NCBI GenBank assembly: GCA_001660395.1
Contig: LXWE01000001.1
Span: 620,001-684,000 of the forward strand
DNA from: Alteromonadaceae bacterium XY-R5
GTDB taxonomy: Bacteria > Pseudomonadota > Gammaproteobacteria > Enterobacterales > Alteromonadaceae
Length of the DNA stretch: 64,000 nucleotides
Reading direction: 5' to 3'
The notes below the pieces were generated by a model that saw only the letters and a program-made list of their open reading frames with translations, was not told where the DNA came from and did no database searches. Below are positions 10,221-18,304 of the stretch, piece by piece. The position numbers were made by a program, and so were the translations under genes. How positions within the stretch are numbered: the stretch's first letter is position 1; every line of letters begins with the position of its first letter.

Positions 10221-10237
10221 AACTGGTCTGCTCTTTT
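10221..10237. promoter_or_regulatory. possible FadR-type operator upstream of fabB
   Basis: AACTGGTCTG matches one complete half-site of the FadR consensus (AnCTGGTCnGACCAGnT); the other half matches poorly (about 3 of 7). It lies about 55 bases upstream of the fabB ATG, a place where FadR acts as an activator in E. coli. Whether this genome has FadR is unknown from the window. Confidence 0.35.
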
Positions 10238-10295
10238 GAGAATTCTTGTAGGCTGCCGTACACTATCGCGGTTTTTCCCCATAGGGCCGTTCGCC

Positions 10296-12320
10296 TTGAG
10301 TATTGAAACTGCAAAAATCCACTTTAACGAGCTTGGCACTCCCATTGCCAGCGACTTTGACGATGTCTATTTTTCCAACGCCAATGGTCTGGAAGAGAGC
10401 CAATATGTGTTCTTTGATAACAATGACCTATCTGCGCGCTGGTTACAATGGCAGAAAAATGAATTTGTGATCGCCGAAACCGGTTTTGGTACCGGGCTAA
10501 ACTTTTTGCAAAGCCTGCAAAATTTTATGCACTTTCGCCAATCCACCCCAGATGCCGCTCTGCGTAACCTGTATTTCATCAGCGTCGAGAAATTTCCGTT
10601 AAAACAAACTGACCTGGAAGCCGCCCTTACCCATTGGCCACAACTGGCAGACCTGAGTCGTGTGTTGGTCGTCAATTATCCGATGCCAGTGTCAGGATGC
10701 CATCGCCTGCAGTTTGATTTGGCCCGCCTGACAGACAATGCAATCGGATCCGTTACCCTGGATTTGCACTTCGGTGACGTTGCCGAGGTATTTCCTGCCC
10801 TATACGCCGGGCGAAATGGCCGCGTCGATGCCTGGTATTTAGACGGATTTGCCCCCAGCAAGAACCCGGAAATGTGGACAGATGCCCTATTTGAGCAAAT
10901 GGCCAGACTGGCCCGAAAAGATTGCACCTTTGCGACCTTTACCGCCGCGGGCTTTGTAAAACGCGGTTTAAAAGCGGCCGGATTTGAGGTTGAAAAGCGC
11001 AAAGGCTTTGGTCATAAGCGCGATATGCTCGGAGGTAAATTAGTCGAAAAATCGCCTGCGAGTAACCTAAGCTATCGATATCGTGCTGTCAGTCAGTTGC
11101 CCACGGATATCGCCATTATTGGCGGCGGCCTGGCCGCAGCAAACCTGGCATGGTCATTCGCCCAGCGCGGCCTTAATACGCAGATATATTGTGCTGATAA
11201 CGCACTGGCCACAGGCGCGTCAGGTAATGCCCAAGGTGGCTTCTATCCGCAATTAAATGCGGATGCCAGCCCAGGTAGCCAGATACAGGCATTAAGCTTT
11301 TTATTTGCTCGCCGCCGCTATCTCGATTTACTCGCTTTGGGTTATTCCTTTGAGCATCAATGGTGTGGTGTGCTACAGGTAGGATTCAACGATAACGTCA
11401 GGTTGCGGCAGCAAAATCTTACCGATAAACGTAATTGGCCGGCAGAGCTGATCCATGCTGTTGACCCGCAACAAAGCGAGCAAATGGCAAATGTATCCCT
11501 ACCTTACTCTGGATTATTTATCCCACAAGGTGGCTGGATAAGTCCGAAGACACTGACCCATGCCCTGCTGACAGCAAGTATTCAAAAGACAAATACCAGG
11601 GTTCATTTGAATAAGATGCTCGTCCAACTGACACGACGTTCAGATGGCTGGACACTTCACTTCGCAGACGGCAGCCAAAGCGATGCAAGTCAGGTCATAC
11701 TGGCTTGTGGTGCTCAGCTCCCTAAGAATGACTTTTTGGACCCTCAGCTGTTTCGATTAGTCCGCGGTCAGGTTGAAGCGATTCCCGCTCAACAGGCGCT
11801 GGCGGGGTTAACCACAGTGTTATGCCACAAGGGCTATTTAACCCCGGCAGAACAGGGACGTCAGGCGCTAGGCTCAACCTATGTTAAGCAAGACGAAAGC
11901 TGCGACTATCGCCATACCGAAGGCGAACAGAACCTGGCTACTCAACGCAAATCTCTTGCAGATTGTGAATGGCCATCCGCGCTTGAGCACGATTTTGTTG
12001 GTCGTGCGTCAACACGTTGCAGCACACCGGATCATTTACCGCTGAGTGGCGGAGTACCTGCCTGGCACACCCAACGTCAATTGTTTGCAGAATTATATAA
12101 GGCCAGACCCGATGACTATTATCCACTGGCGGCCGAAATTCCGGATTTATACGTGTTGGGCGGATTGGGCTCCCGTGGTCTCACTACTGCTCCGCTATTA
12201 GCCGAACTGCTGGTATCACAGATACTTGGACATCCTTTACCGCTGGCACAGCCACTGTTGGATGCCACCAGCCCTAACCGCTTTCTGATTCGTAAATTGA
12301 TTCGCCGCGAAGAAGATTAA
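10296..12320 (+). CDS. mnmC: bifunctional tRNA mnm5U34 methyltransferase/oxidoreductase
   Basis: Completes the 5-methylaminomethyl group on U34 of several tRNAs. The N-terminal methyltransferase domain (about 1-245, with FGTGLNFLQ and YLDGFAPSKNPEMW) is fused to a FAD-dependent oxidoreductase (about 265-674, starting with the dinucleotide motif AIIGGGLAAANLA). The fused length of 674 aa matches enteric MnmC. The TTG at 10296 was chosen: it gives the family N-terminus (SIETAKIHFNELGTP), and an AGGG lies about 9 bases before it. A longer TTG start at 10236 would add 20 untypical residues and overlap the divergent promoter region. It stands alone, divergent from fabB, with its own terminator. 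Confidence 0.94.
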   Translation: MSIETAKIHFNELGTPIASDFDDVYFSNANGLEESQYVFFDNNDLSARWLQWQKNEFVIAETGFGTGLNFLQSLQNFMHFRQSTPDAALRNLYFISVEKFPLKQTDLEAALTHWPQLADLSRVLVVNYPMPVSGCHRLQFDLARLTDNAIGSVTLDLHFGDVAEVFPALYAGRNGRVDAWYLDGFAPSKNPEMWTDALFEQMARLARKDCTFATFTAAGFVKRGLKAAGFEVEKRKGFGHKRDMLGGKLVEKSPASNLSYRYRAVSQLPTDIAIIGGGLAAANLAWSFAQRGLNTQIYCADNALATGASGNAQGGFYPQLNADASPGSQIQALSFLFARRRYLDLLALGYSFEHQWCGVLQVGFNDNVRLRQQNLTDKRNWPAELIHAVDPQQSEQMANVSLPYSGLFIPQGGWISPKTLTHALLTASIQKTNTRVHLNKMLVQLTRRSDGWTLHFADGSQSDASQVILACGAQLPKNDFLDPQLFRLVRGQVEAIPAQQALAGLTTVLCHKGYLTPAEQGRQALGSTYVKQDESCDYRHTEGEQNLATQRKSLADCEWPSALEHDFVGRASTRCSTPDHLPLSGGVPAWHTQRQLFAELYKARPDDYYPLAAEIPDLYVLGGLGSRGLTTAPLLAELLVSQILGHPLPLAQPLLDATSPNRFLIRKLIRREED

Positions 12321-12330
12321 GGTGCATTTA

Positions 12331-12360
12331 AAAAAGGCTGACTCAATGTCAGCCTTTTTT
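12331..12360 (+). terminator. terminator of mnmC
   Basis: A-run, stem GGCTGAC, loop TCAAT, stem GTCAGCC and a six-T run, starting 11 bases after the mnmC stop. The stem is identical to that of another hairpin at 12951-12973. Confidence 0.88.
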
Positions 12361-12427
12361 ATACGCTTCATCAGACAGAGAGAATGAATAGCTCCTTCAC
12401 GCTTCTCTTTCTCATTGTTCGCCAGCG

Positions 12428-12691
12428 TTATTCACCTTTAGCATCCGCCAGGCGTTTCAGGTTATCGTTAATCTTAAACAGTACAATCAACAATTCACAC
12501 CAAATACGGGCACCAACACTTCCCCCCACAAAAATCAGTATCCCCATCAAAAATTTACCGAAGCTGAAGCCATCGTAACCACTGAACATAAACGAAAAGC
12601 CACTAATCAACGCCACTAGAAGCAATAGCCAGTAAACAAAAGTGATCAGTTTTGGCGTGAGCATGCTGTCAAAAAAGAAAATGGATTTCAT
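12428..12691 (-). CDS. DUF4282 domain membrane protein
   Basis: Small inner-membrane protein (87 aa) of unknown function. The N-terminus FFFDSMLTPKLITFVYWLL and the C-terminal ARIWCELLIVLFKINDNL segment are the hallmarks of the DUF4282 family. Two hydrophobic segments are visible (about 14-36 and 46-70), with a short polar linker and a charged C-terminal tail. It is convergent with mnmC, separated from it by the mnmC terminator, and no close partner gene is present. The ATG at 12691 has only a weak upstream AGGA placed rather far away. Function cannot be inferred from context. Confidence 0.83.
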   Translation of the reverse strand: MKSIFFFDSMLTPKLITFVYWLLLLVALISGFSFMFSGYDGFSFGKFLMGILIFVGGSVGARIWCELLIVLFKINDNLKRLADAKGE

Positions 12692-12950
12692 AAAGAGTGC
12701 ATTCCTATAACAAGATTGTAATGATCAATGTCTGCTTAGCAGACAAGGCAATATCCAGTTAACGAAGCAGAATGTGCTGTGCGAGATAAGGCAGGATGAG
12801 AAACAACCTTGTCTATGCCTGATAAGACATCCTGTCAACGGCAACCAATTGATTTAGCGGTAAAAGAATAACACGTTGGGTACACATAAACGTATGTGCC
12901 CAACACTCATAAAGGTAATTAATATACCCAAAGGAATTTACTACTATTTT
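12692..12950. other. intergenic region with no gene seen
   Basis: About 260 bases between the DUF4282 gene and the hairpin after the last FlgO-like gene. It should hold the DUF4282 promoter. No open frame with a ribosome binding site or recognisable motif was found. Confidence 0.5.
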
Positions 12951-12973
12951 CAGGCTGACGCACTGTCAGCCTG
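12951..12973 (-). terminator. hairpin after the FlgO-like lipoprotein operon
   Basis: A perfect 9-bp stem CAGGCTGAC / GTCAGCCTG with a five-base loop, 18 bases beyond the stop of the last lipoprotein gene. It lacks a T-run on the minus strand, so it may be a weak terminator or a 3'-end stabilising structure. Confidence 0.45.
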
Positions 12974-12991
12974 TTACATGAGATCTGGGAA

Positions 12992-13693
12992 TTATTCTAT
13001 CGGACGCGTAACAGGCACAAGCGCTGTCAGCATAAATTGCGGAATTTCAAGTGATGCAGCCGTAACCACAACTTTGGATTTCATATCGACCACCCGGGCA
13101 TTCACCCGCACACCCCGTTCATCCTGCACTATTGTACCGGCAAGAACGTAATCCATCTTCAGAGACTTGGCCAGTGCAACGGCATCGCGGCTAAATACAT
13201 AATCACCATATCGCGTTACCAGAACCGCATTTGCCATTTTAAAGTCCACCACCGACACACCATAGTGCTGAAGTTCGGTCATCATATATTCCGATAGCTG
13301 ATTGCCCAAAATGGAGGTTTGCCTCAGGCTTTCATCCAAGCGCACGAAAGACGCGACGCCCACCAGACTATCTCCGTCAATGGATCTGGCGTTATCCATC
13401 AACTTCATGGTCAGCTGTTCTGCATAATCGTTCAGGGCTTTGTGGGTATAACTGGGTTGATAAACATTACGCGGGGTTAAATAGACCTCCGCAGCACTGG
13501 TGGTATCAACCTCCGGGGGCAGTTTATCACGCAGCTCAGGGCGATAGCGCAAACCGTTATCCGCGGTTTGCTTGGGCATTTCTTCGGGCGGCTGTTCCGG
13601 TGCATCTTCCCAAAAGCTGCTGAGATTATATGCGCAGCCAGAAACCAGCAACGCCATGATTGCCAGCATTCCTGCACGAATAGGCGTTAACAT
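12992..13693 (-). CDS. FlgO-domain outer membrane lipoprotein (third of three)
   Basis: Predicted lipoprotein of 233 aa with lipobox LLVSGC (Cys20) and a FlgO-type domain at about 115-230 (core VGVASFVRLDESLRQTSILGNQL and YVLAGTIVQDERGVRVNARVVD). FlgO in vibrios is an outer-membrane lipoprotein needed for normal flagellation; whether this copy has that role is inference. The start at 13693 is supported by GGAG nine bases upstream, lying inside the preceding gene's 3' end; the genes are two bases apart. It has a Pro/Glu-rich linker after the lipobox. It is clearly paralogous to the two upstream genes. Confidence 0.83.
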   Translation of the reverse strand: MLTPIRAGMLAIMALLVSGCAYNLSSFWEDAPEQPPEEMPKQTADNGLRYRPELRDKLPPEVDTTSAAEVYLTPRNVYQPSYTHKALNDYAEQLTMKLMDNARSIDGDSLVGVASFVRLDESLRQTSILGNQLSEYMMTELQHYGVSVVDFKMANAVLVTRYGDYVFSRDAVALAKSLKMDYVLAGTIVQDERGVRVNARVVDMKSKVVVTAASLEIPQFMLTALVPVTRPIE

Positions 13694-13695
13694 GC

Positions 13696-14496
13696 TTACT
13701 CCTGCACCAATGGCACACCATCTATGGTGTCGCTATCACTGGGTAGCAGCGCATCAACCACATAAAATGGGATCAGGCTTTGGGCACTGGCGACCACGGC
13801 TTTCGATTCCAGTCCCAGAATACGGGCGTTTACTAGGTATCCCCCCTGGTGCTTAGTCAGCGTCCCCGTCAGTATGTACTGCACAGGGATTTCATTACTC
13901 AGTTCCAGATAGTCACGGGTTAACAGAAAATCCCCGGCTTCGCCGATACGAATGTAGTCAGTAGCTTTAAAATCAATCACCGGAATCCGGAATTTATGCA
14001 GTTCATGCATAAAAGATTCGGCCAATTGATATCCCAACAAATTGGTTTTCTGCAAATTACTGTCCAGCAACGCCATATGTGTCACCCCTACCGGGGTTTT
14101 ATCACTCAGGTATTCCATGTTTGAGATCAGATCCTGCGTCATATTCTGAACATAATCGCCAATATGTTTAGTCAGCACCTGGCCATGATACAACCCACCT
14201 CCGGTGGCATAGCCTGGCTGGCCTGACATCGCACCAAACGCATCGATTCCGGGTTGATTGGTTTTGTAATAGTAGTGCAGCGGTGTGGCAGTCTGTTCTG
14301 TTTCAGATTTAGGCTCCGATGTTTGATCGGGTTCTGTCGCCATCATCTGCGGCGAATAAATATTGACGACATTTTCAGGCTGGGGAACCACTGGCTGCTT
14401 TTGCTTAGGCACTTCTTTTACCCAAAACGGCGTTTGGCCGTTGGCGCATGCCGTGAGTAACGCTACTAAACACACGATTGAACAATTACGTTTCAC
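13696..14496 (-). CDS. FlgO-domain outer membrane lipoprotein (second of three)
   Basis: Predicted lipoprotein of 266 aa with lipobox LLTAC (Cys17). A long proline- and glutamine-rich linker (about 20-75) leads to a FlgO-type domain (about 140-255; core VGVTHMALLDSNLQKTNLLGYQL and YILTGTLTKHQGGYLVNARI). The linker is longer than in its two paralogs. Its ATG overlaps the stop of the upstream gene by four bases (ATGA), so the genes are translationally coupled. The role is inferred from FlgO and from the flagellar-type promoter upstream of the operon. Confidence 0.83.
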   Translation of the reverse strand: MKRNCSIVCLVALLTACANGQTPFWVKEVPKQKQPVVPQPENVVNIYSPQMMATEPDQTSEPKSETEQTATPLHYYYKTNQPGIDAFGAMSGQPGYATGGGLYHGQVLTKHIGDYVQNMTQDLISNMEYLSDKTPVGVTHMALLDSNLQKTNLLGYQLAESFMHELHKFRIPVIDFKATDYIRIGEAGDFLLTRDYLELSNEIPVQYILTGTLTKHQGGYLVNARILGLESKAVVASAQSLIPFYVVDALLPSDSDTIDGVPLVQE

Positions 14497-15119
14497 TGCA
14501 TTCCCCTGTCTTCGGTTTCGATGCGATAAATTTTACCATTTCGCTGACTGACCTGTTCAGCTTGCCAGAATAATTCAGCTGGAAAAAACTTGGTCGCTGC
14601 AGCAACCACATCTTTACTGTTCACATTTACAATACGCGCATTAACTATCGCACCACCCTGTTGTTCAGTGATGGTGCCAGTAATAAAAAAGTCTACGCCT
14701 GTGGCTTTGGTTAACTGACTGGTATCTCGGCTCATGCTGCGATCTGCCTCAGCACTGATGCGCACATGGTTGGTCACTTTAAAGTCCCGGGTGATCAGGC
14801 CACGTTTACTGGCCTCTGTCATCAAGCCTTCCTGCAACTGATGACCCAGCAGCATCAAGGGTTGTTGATCGTTAGGATTAAATTCCAAGCTGGTGACGGG
14901 CACGAATCCGGTCACAGCATAGCGATATTGCTGGTAACCATCTAACTGTGCAAATAGCTCTTCGGCCAATGCCCAGGTGTGATATTCCGCATTTCCCCAG
15001 GCTGGCACGGGTTTGGTGTCGGCAACGGGTTCGGATGTTCTAAAGATCTGAAAGGCACATCCAGACATCATGCCTGTGGCACATGCCAGAATGCTTGCTG
15101 TGACTACCTTCCTCAACAT
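14493..15119 (-). CDS. FlgO-domain outer membrane lipoprotein (first of three)
   Basis: Predicted lipoprotein of 208 aa with lipobox MMSGC (Cys21) and a FlgO-type domain (about 70-190; core MLLGHQLQEGLMTEA and FFITGTITEQQGGAIVNARIV). First gene of a three-gene operon. GAAAGGAAAA lies ahead of the ATG. The three proteins share the pattern LLG-QL-E--M, a DFK segment, a short R/D motif and the strand pair TGT--(E/K)-QGG--VNARI, showing tandem duplication with strong divergence. A sigma-28-like promoter lies about 144-170 bases upstream. Confidence 0.83.
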   Translation of the reverse strand: MLRKVVTASILACATGMMSGCAFQIFRTSEPVADTKPVPAWGNAEYHTWALAEELFAQLDGYQQYRYAVTGFVPVTSLEFNPNDQQPLMLLGHQLQEGLMTEASKRGLITRDFKVTNHVRISAEADRSMSRDTSQLTKATGVDFFITGTITEQQGGAIVNARIVNVNSKDVVAAATKFFPAELFWQAEQVSQRNGKIYRIETEDRGMQ

Positions 15120-15262
15120 GCCTTTATTTTCCTTTCAATTACTGCCTTCGACTCGACAGCCTGCCTAATTGGTTAACCTGTTCAACAACCTTAGCAAACA
15201 CTGGGCCAGTCCAGGCATTCAGGCACAGGTTCGGTTGACTAAAAACAGGTTTCGTTATCCCT

Positions 15263-15289
15263 GTATCGGTCTGAAGAATAGAAACTTAA
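15263..15289 (-). promoter_or_regulatory. sigma-28 (FliA)-type promoter of the FlgO-like operon
   Basis: On the minus strand TTAAGTTT, exactly 11 bases, then ACCGATAC; the FliA consensus is TAAAGTTT-N11-GCCGATAA. The match is 7 of 8 and 6 of 8 with the ideal spacer and an intact CCGATA core. It lies in the only gap upstream of the three FlgO-like genes, giving a leader of about 135 bases. Confidence 0.6.
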
Positions 15290-15334
15290 ATAAAATCCCA
15301 TATTTCCCTAAGATTTGACTGACGCCGAGAGACA

Positions 15335-15359
15335 CAAAAAAGGCGCCGTTTAGGCGCCT
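15335..15359 (-). terminator. terminator of the epmC-NAD kinase-like-yfcL operon
   Basis: Stem AGGCGCC / GGCGCCT with a five-base loop and a six-T run on the minus strand, 17 bases after the yfcL stop. Confidence 0.85.
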
Positions 15360-15376
15360 GTATATCGAAAACGTCA

Positions 15377-15676
15377 TCAAGCAGCGTTGGGATAATCCGC
15401 AAATAATGTATCCCATAATGCCTGCACTTCCTGCGCATCTGTGCTAACCAGTTCTCCCTTGTCAAAGGCTGCATCCAAACTCGCCTGCATATGCTGTTGC
15501 AGCGCGTCCGCCACCAAGGTCTGAGCCTTTTCACACTCGGCCACAGCCAGAGAAAAATGCCCGCTTAAATAGCCGCTAACGAACAACTGCTGGTCGCTGC
15601 CAGCATCGACAATGCCATCAAAGGCATCTTGCACCTGATCGACAAACTGATAAAAGTGCACTTGGGCATTACTCAT
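15377..15676 (-). CDS. yfcL: YfcL family protein
   Basis: Small cytoplasmic protein (99 aa) recognised as YfcL-like, of unknown function; it is acidic and predicted helical, without motifs of catalysis. Its ATG overlaps the stop of the NAD-kinase-like gene by four bases, and it closes a coupled operon with epmC. In enteric bacteria yfcL and epmC (yfcM) are also neighbours, which supports the identification and suggests a connected but undefined role. Confidence 0.78.
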   Translation of the reverse strand: MSNAQVHFYQFVDQVQDAFDGIVDAGSDQQLFVSGYLSGHFSLAVAECEKAQTLVADALQQHMQASLDAAFDKGELVSTDAQEVQALWDTLFADYPNAA

Positions 15677-16818
15677 GCGAGTTCCTCATGTAAATTTGCT
15701 ACCGGATAGAGTACTTCATCCCGATAGCCGGTAATAACGCTGACAGGGCCAGCCAATTGCTGATCGAGGGCGATATCCCCAGTATCTGCAATCAACGGAC
15801 GTCCCTGCAATTGCTGTAATTTAGTTTTTGTGGCCACAATCAAAATGTTGTCCAGGCCCACCGCACGGATTACCGCAGGACTTAACTGTTGGTTGCCGCG
15901 GCCAAAGATATGTCCCTGTCCGCCAATTAAGGTAATGACCAGACGCGTGGACTGATTTGTAACCATATCGATAAGCTGAGGCGAGGTAACATCACTGGCA
16001 TAAAGGCGCTGTTCGCGAACCACATCCACGCCCAGTAACGTATTTTCGAGACCGAGTTCCTGCATAATCGCAGCAACCGTTGAACCAGACCCCATCACAT
16101 ACTGACAATCAGGATGTTCCTGCATGTCATCAATGATCTGAGCTGCAATGTCCGCCAATACCAGTTCATCGGATTCTTTACCGCCCATTTTGGTTGCCTG
16201 CACATACCGTAATTGCTCAGGTACACGCATTTCGCCGAAGGCTTTGGCAATGACTTTGCCTTCACGAAAACGAGCTTCATCAATATCCATCACATCCGCT
16301 TGCTGAACACTGACAAGCTCACCTTTAATCATCATTGCTGCTACTCGACCAGCTGCCTGAGGAGTAATGGCATAGACGCCAGAATGAATTTTACAGCCGG
16401 CAGGAATACCCAACACCGGCAAATGTTCGCCGACCGCGGCATAAATGTTCCTGGCAGTACCATCGCCACCGGCAAACAGCAGTAAGTCGATATCTGCACC
16501 GGCCATCTGCTTAGCCGCAGCGATAGTATCTTCGGCTTCGGTTTGTGTCTGAGAGGGCTGATACACGACTGAACAGGGAATATTTAGCTCAGTAGCCAGA
16601 TGCTCGCCCATATCGCCAGCCGCCACCAGGAGCTCAAATTCAGCGGCTAGGTCCAGACATTCCGTTAAGGCTAAGCGGGCCCGGCTCATAGCCTGTTGCT
16701 GTGCGCCCATGGCCAGGGCTTTTTCACGCACTTCTGCACCATCACTGCCTTTCAGCGCCAGCGCACCGCCTATTCCCGCATAGGGGTTAATGATTAAACC
16801 TAATCGAAACTTACGCCG
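15673..16818 (-). CDS. ATP-NAD kinase-like protein, function unknown
   Basis: Protein of 381 aa with an N-terminal NAD-kinase-like fold (LIINPYAGIGG at the start and the nucleotide-binding motif LLFAGGDGTARNIY near 110) and a long C-terminal part unlike housekeeping NadK (about 290 aa). Such proteins are annotated as ATP-NAD kinase or AcoX family; the substrate is not established. The ATG at 16818 was chosen because GGGAG sits seven bases before it; a longer frame to 16869 lies mostly inside epmC. It overlaps epmC by 8 bases and yfcL by 4, so all three are translationally coupled. The context hints at a link with EF-P modification or translation, but this is inference only. Confidence 0.8.
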   Translation of the reverse strand, partial: RRKFRLGLIINPYAGIGGALALKGSDGAEVREKALAMGAQQQAMSRARLALTECLDLAAEFELLVAAGDMGEHLATELNIPCSVVYQPSQTQTEAEDTIAAAKQMAGADIDLLLFAGGDGTARNIYAAVGEHLPVLGIPAGCKIHSGVYAITPQAAGRVAAMMIKGELVSVQQADVMDIDEARFREGKVIAKAFGEMRVPEQLRYVQATKMGGKESDELVLADIAAQIIDDMQEHPDCQYVMGSGSTVAAIMQELGLENTLLGVDVVREQRLYASDVTSPQLIDMVTNQSTRLVITLIGGQGHIFGRGNQQLSPAVIRAVGLDNILIVATKTKLQQLQGRPLIADTGDIALDQQLAGPVSVITGYRDEVLYPVANLHEELA

Positions 16819-17386
16819 CATCACGCTCTCCCTGACCAGCCGGTCCATAATCACGTACCAGACTGTCACTTAAGGGACAGGTACCATAATGCTCTTGTAA
16901 AATATGAATAAAACGCTGTGCCCTTGGCGGAAAGCCAACATCAAGATAATCTTCAAGCTGACGACGCACATTGGCGGTAAAGCCTTCACGATCCGGCTCT
17001 GCGCCATTCAGATTATCAGTACTCACCCGAAAGCGTTTGCCTGCGGCCAGACATAACCCCCATTCAATCGCCTGGGGTTTAATCTCAACCTGCTCAAAGG
17101 CCTTTTGCTGCTCGGCATCGCGTCCATCCGGGCAATACCAGTATCCATAGTCTTCAAGTAATCGTCGGGCCTGACCCGCGAGACACCAGTGGGCAATTTC
17201 GTGTAGGCCGCTGGCATAAAAACCGTGGGCAAAAATGATGCGGTGATGAGGGTACTGTGCGTTTGCAGGCAAGTAGACAGGCTCATCGTCACCTTTGACC
17301 AGCTGCGTATTCTCGGCGAGCAAAAAGGTTTGATTAAATAACCGGATCAGATCCTGGTAACAATGAATTTCAGCAGAGGCTTGCAT
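16811..17386 (-). CDS. epmC: elongation factor P hydroxylase
   Basis: EpmC (YfcM) hydroxylates the beta-lysylated lysine of EF-P after the EpmA and EpmB reactions. The 191-aa protein is near the usual 180 residues and shows the metal-site motif HEIAHWCLAG, the YWYCPDGRDAEQQKAFE segment and a C-terminal RQLEDYLDVGFPPRA region. The ATG at 17386 follows GGAG by six bases; a GTG at 17419 would add eleven untypical residues. efp, epmA and epmB are not in the window. It starts the operon with the NAD-kinase-like gene and yfcL and is divergent from the next operon. Confidence 0.9.
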   Translation of the reverse strand: MQASAEIHCYQDLIRLFNQTFLLAENTQLVKGDDEPVYLPANAQYPHHRIIFAHGFYASGLHEIAHWCLAGQARRLLEDYGYWYCPDGRDAEQQKAFEQVEIKPQAIEWGLCLAAGKRFRVSTDNLNGAEPDREGFTANVRRQLEDYLDVGFPPRAQRFIHILQEHYGTCPLSDSLVRDYGPAGQGERDAA

Positions 17387-17569
17387 GGACAACTCCGGTA
17401 AAGGCCATGAGGTTCGCACTGGGTACCTATAATAACAAGCCGGGCATTTTACCTGTTCAGAGGGCGAAAACTCAAGCTAAGCACTCGTCCGGTTTGGCTA
17501 ACTCCCGTCTTCAATATGGGGTATGCTTGGCCTAATTGTTTACGCAAAATCATTTTTACAAGGCTGTTT

Positions 17570-18304
17570 ATGTTTCGTGCAATCAACATCTTAAGCTTGA
17601 TGTTAGTTTCTCACTTCGCGCTGGCAACCCCGCTTGTGGTGCCTTACACAGAGCGAGCACCGAGTATTGATGGATTAGATAATGATCCACAATGGCAGGC
17701 TGCCGCGTGGCGCCCCATGGACCAACTCATGGTTGGTAGCATGCCCGATGCAACGGATTTTAGCGGTGAATATCGCTTGCTCTGGAATGAAAAGGCCCTG
17801 TATCTGCAGGCCAAAATTCAGGACGATGTGCTATTTGACAGCCATGCCAATCCGTTAACGCAGTATTGGGACGATGACGCGCTGGAAATATTCATTGATG
17901 AAGATGCCTCCGGCGGCGATCACCAATACAACTACAATGCCTTTGCCTATCATGTGGCATTAGATAATCAGGCCATTGATATTGGCCCGGACCAAAAGCC
18001 GCACGCCTATAACAGCCATATTCAAAGTCGCTGGCAGCGTCAGAATGATGGTGAATATTACCTGATTTGGGAAGTTGCCATTACACTGTATGGGGATGAT
18101 TATCAGGACGGCGCAGACAATCAGCCGGTTAGCCTGACGCCGGGTAAAATCATCGGTTTTATGCTGGCATATTGTGATAACGATGGCAGTGCAGAGCGTG
18201 AACACTTTGTCGGCTCTCAGGCGATTACGCCAGTTAACGGGGATAAAAACCGCGGCTGGATCGATGCCAGTGTGTTCGGGAAAATTCAGTTGAAGAAACC
18301 ATGA
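17570..18304 (+). CDS. secreted CBM9-like domain protein
   Basis: Exported protein of about 244 aa with signal peptide (1-20, ending ALAT) and one family-9-type carbohydrate-binding-like beta-sandwich (about 35-240). Visible family features are the opening APSIDGLDNDPQWQAA, the ALYLQAKIQDD strand, and the WDDDALEIFIDED segment. Such stand-alone domains in gammaproteobacteria have no proven ligand. The ATG at 17570 leads straight into the signal peptide and has AAGG seven bases upstream; an earlier in-frame start at 17516 gives an untypical N-terminus. It begins a four-gene operon: its stop overlaps the next ATG (ATGA). Confidence 0.82.
   Translation: MFRAINILSLMLVSHFALATPLVVPYTERAPSIDGLDNDPQWQAAAWRPMDQLMVGSMPDATDFSGEYRLLWNEKALYLQAKIQDDVLFDSHANPLTQYWDDDALEIFIDEDASGGDHQYNYNAFAYHVALDNQAIDIGPDQKPHAYNSHIQSRWQRQNDGEYYLIWEVAITLYGDDYQDGADNQPVSLTPGKIIGFMLAYCDNDGSAEREHFVGSQAITPVNGDKNRGWIDASVFGKIQLKKP

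Noticed and set aside
12384-12578. Plus-strand frame across the DUF4282 gene
   Set aside because: Antisense shadow of a recognised family member.
15286-15534. 82-codon minus-strand frame next to yfcL
   Set aside because: Overlaps yfcL in another frame and runs through its terminator.
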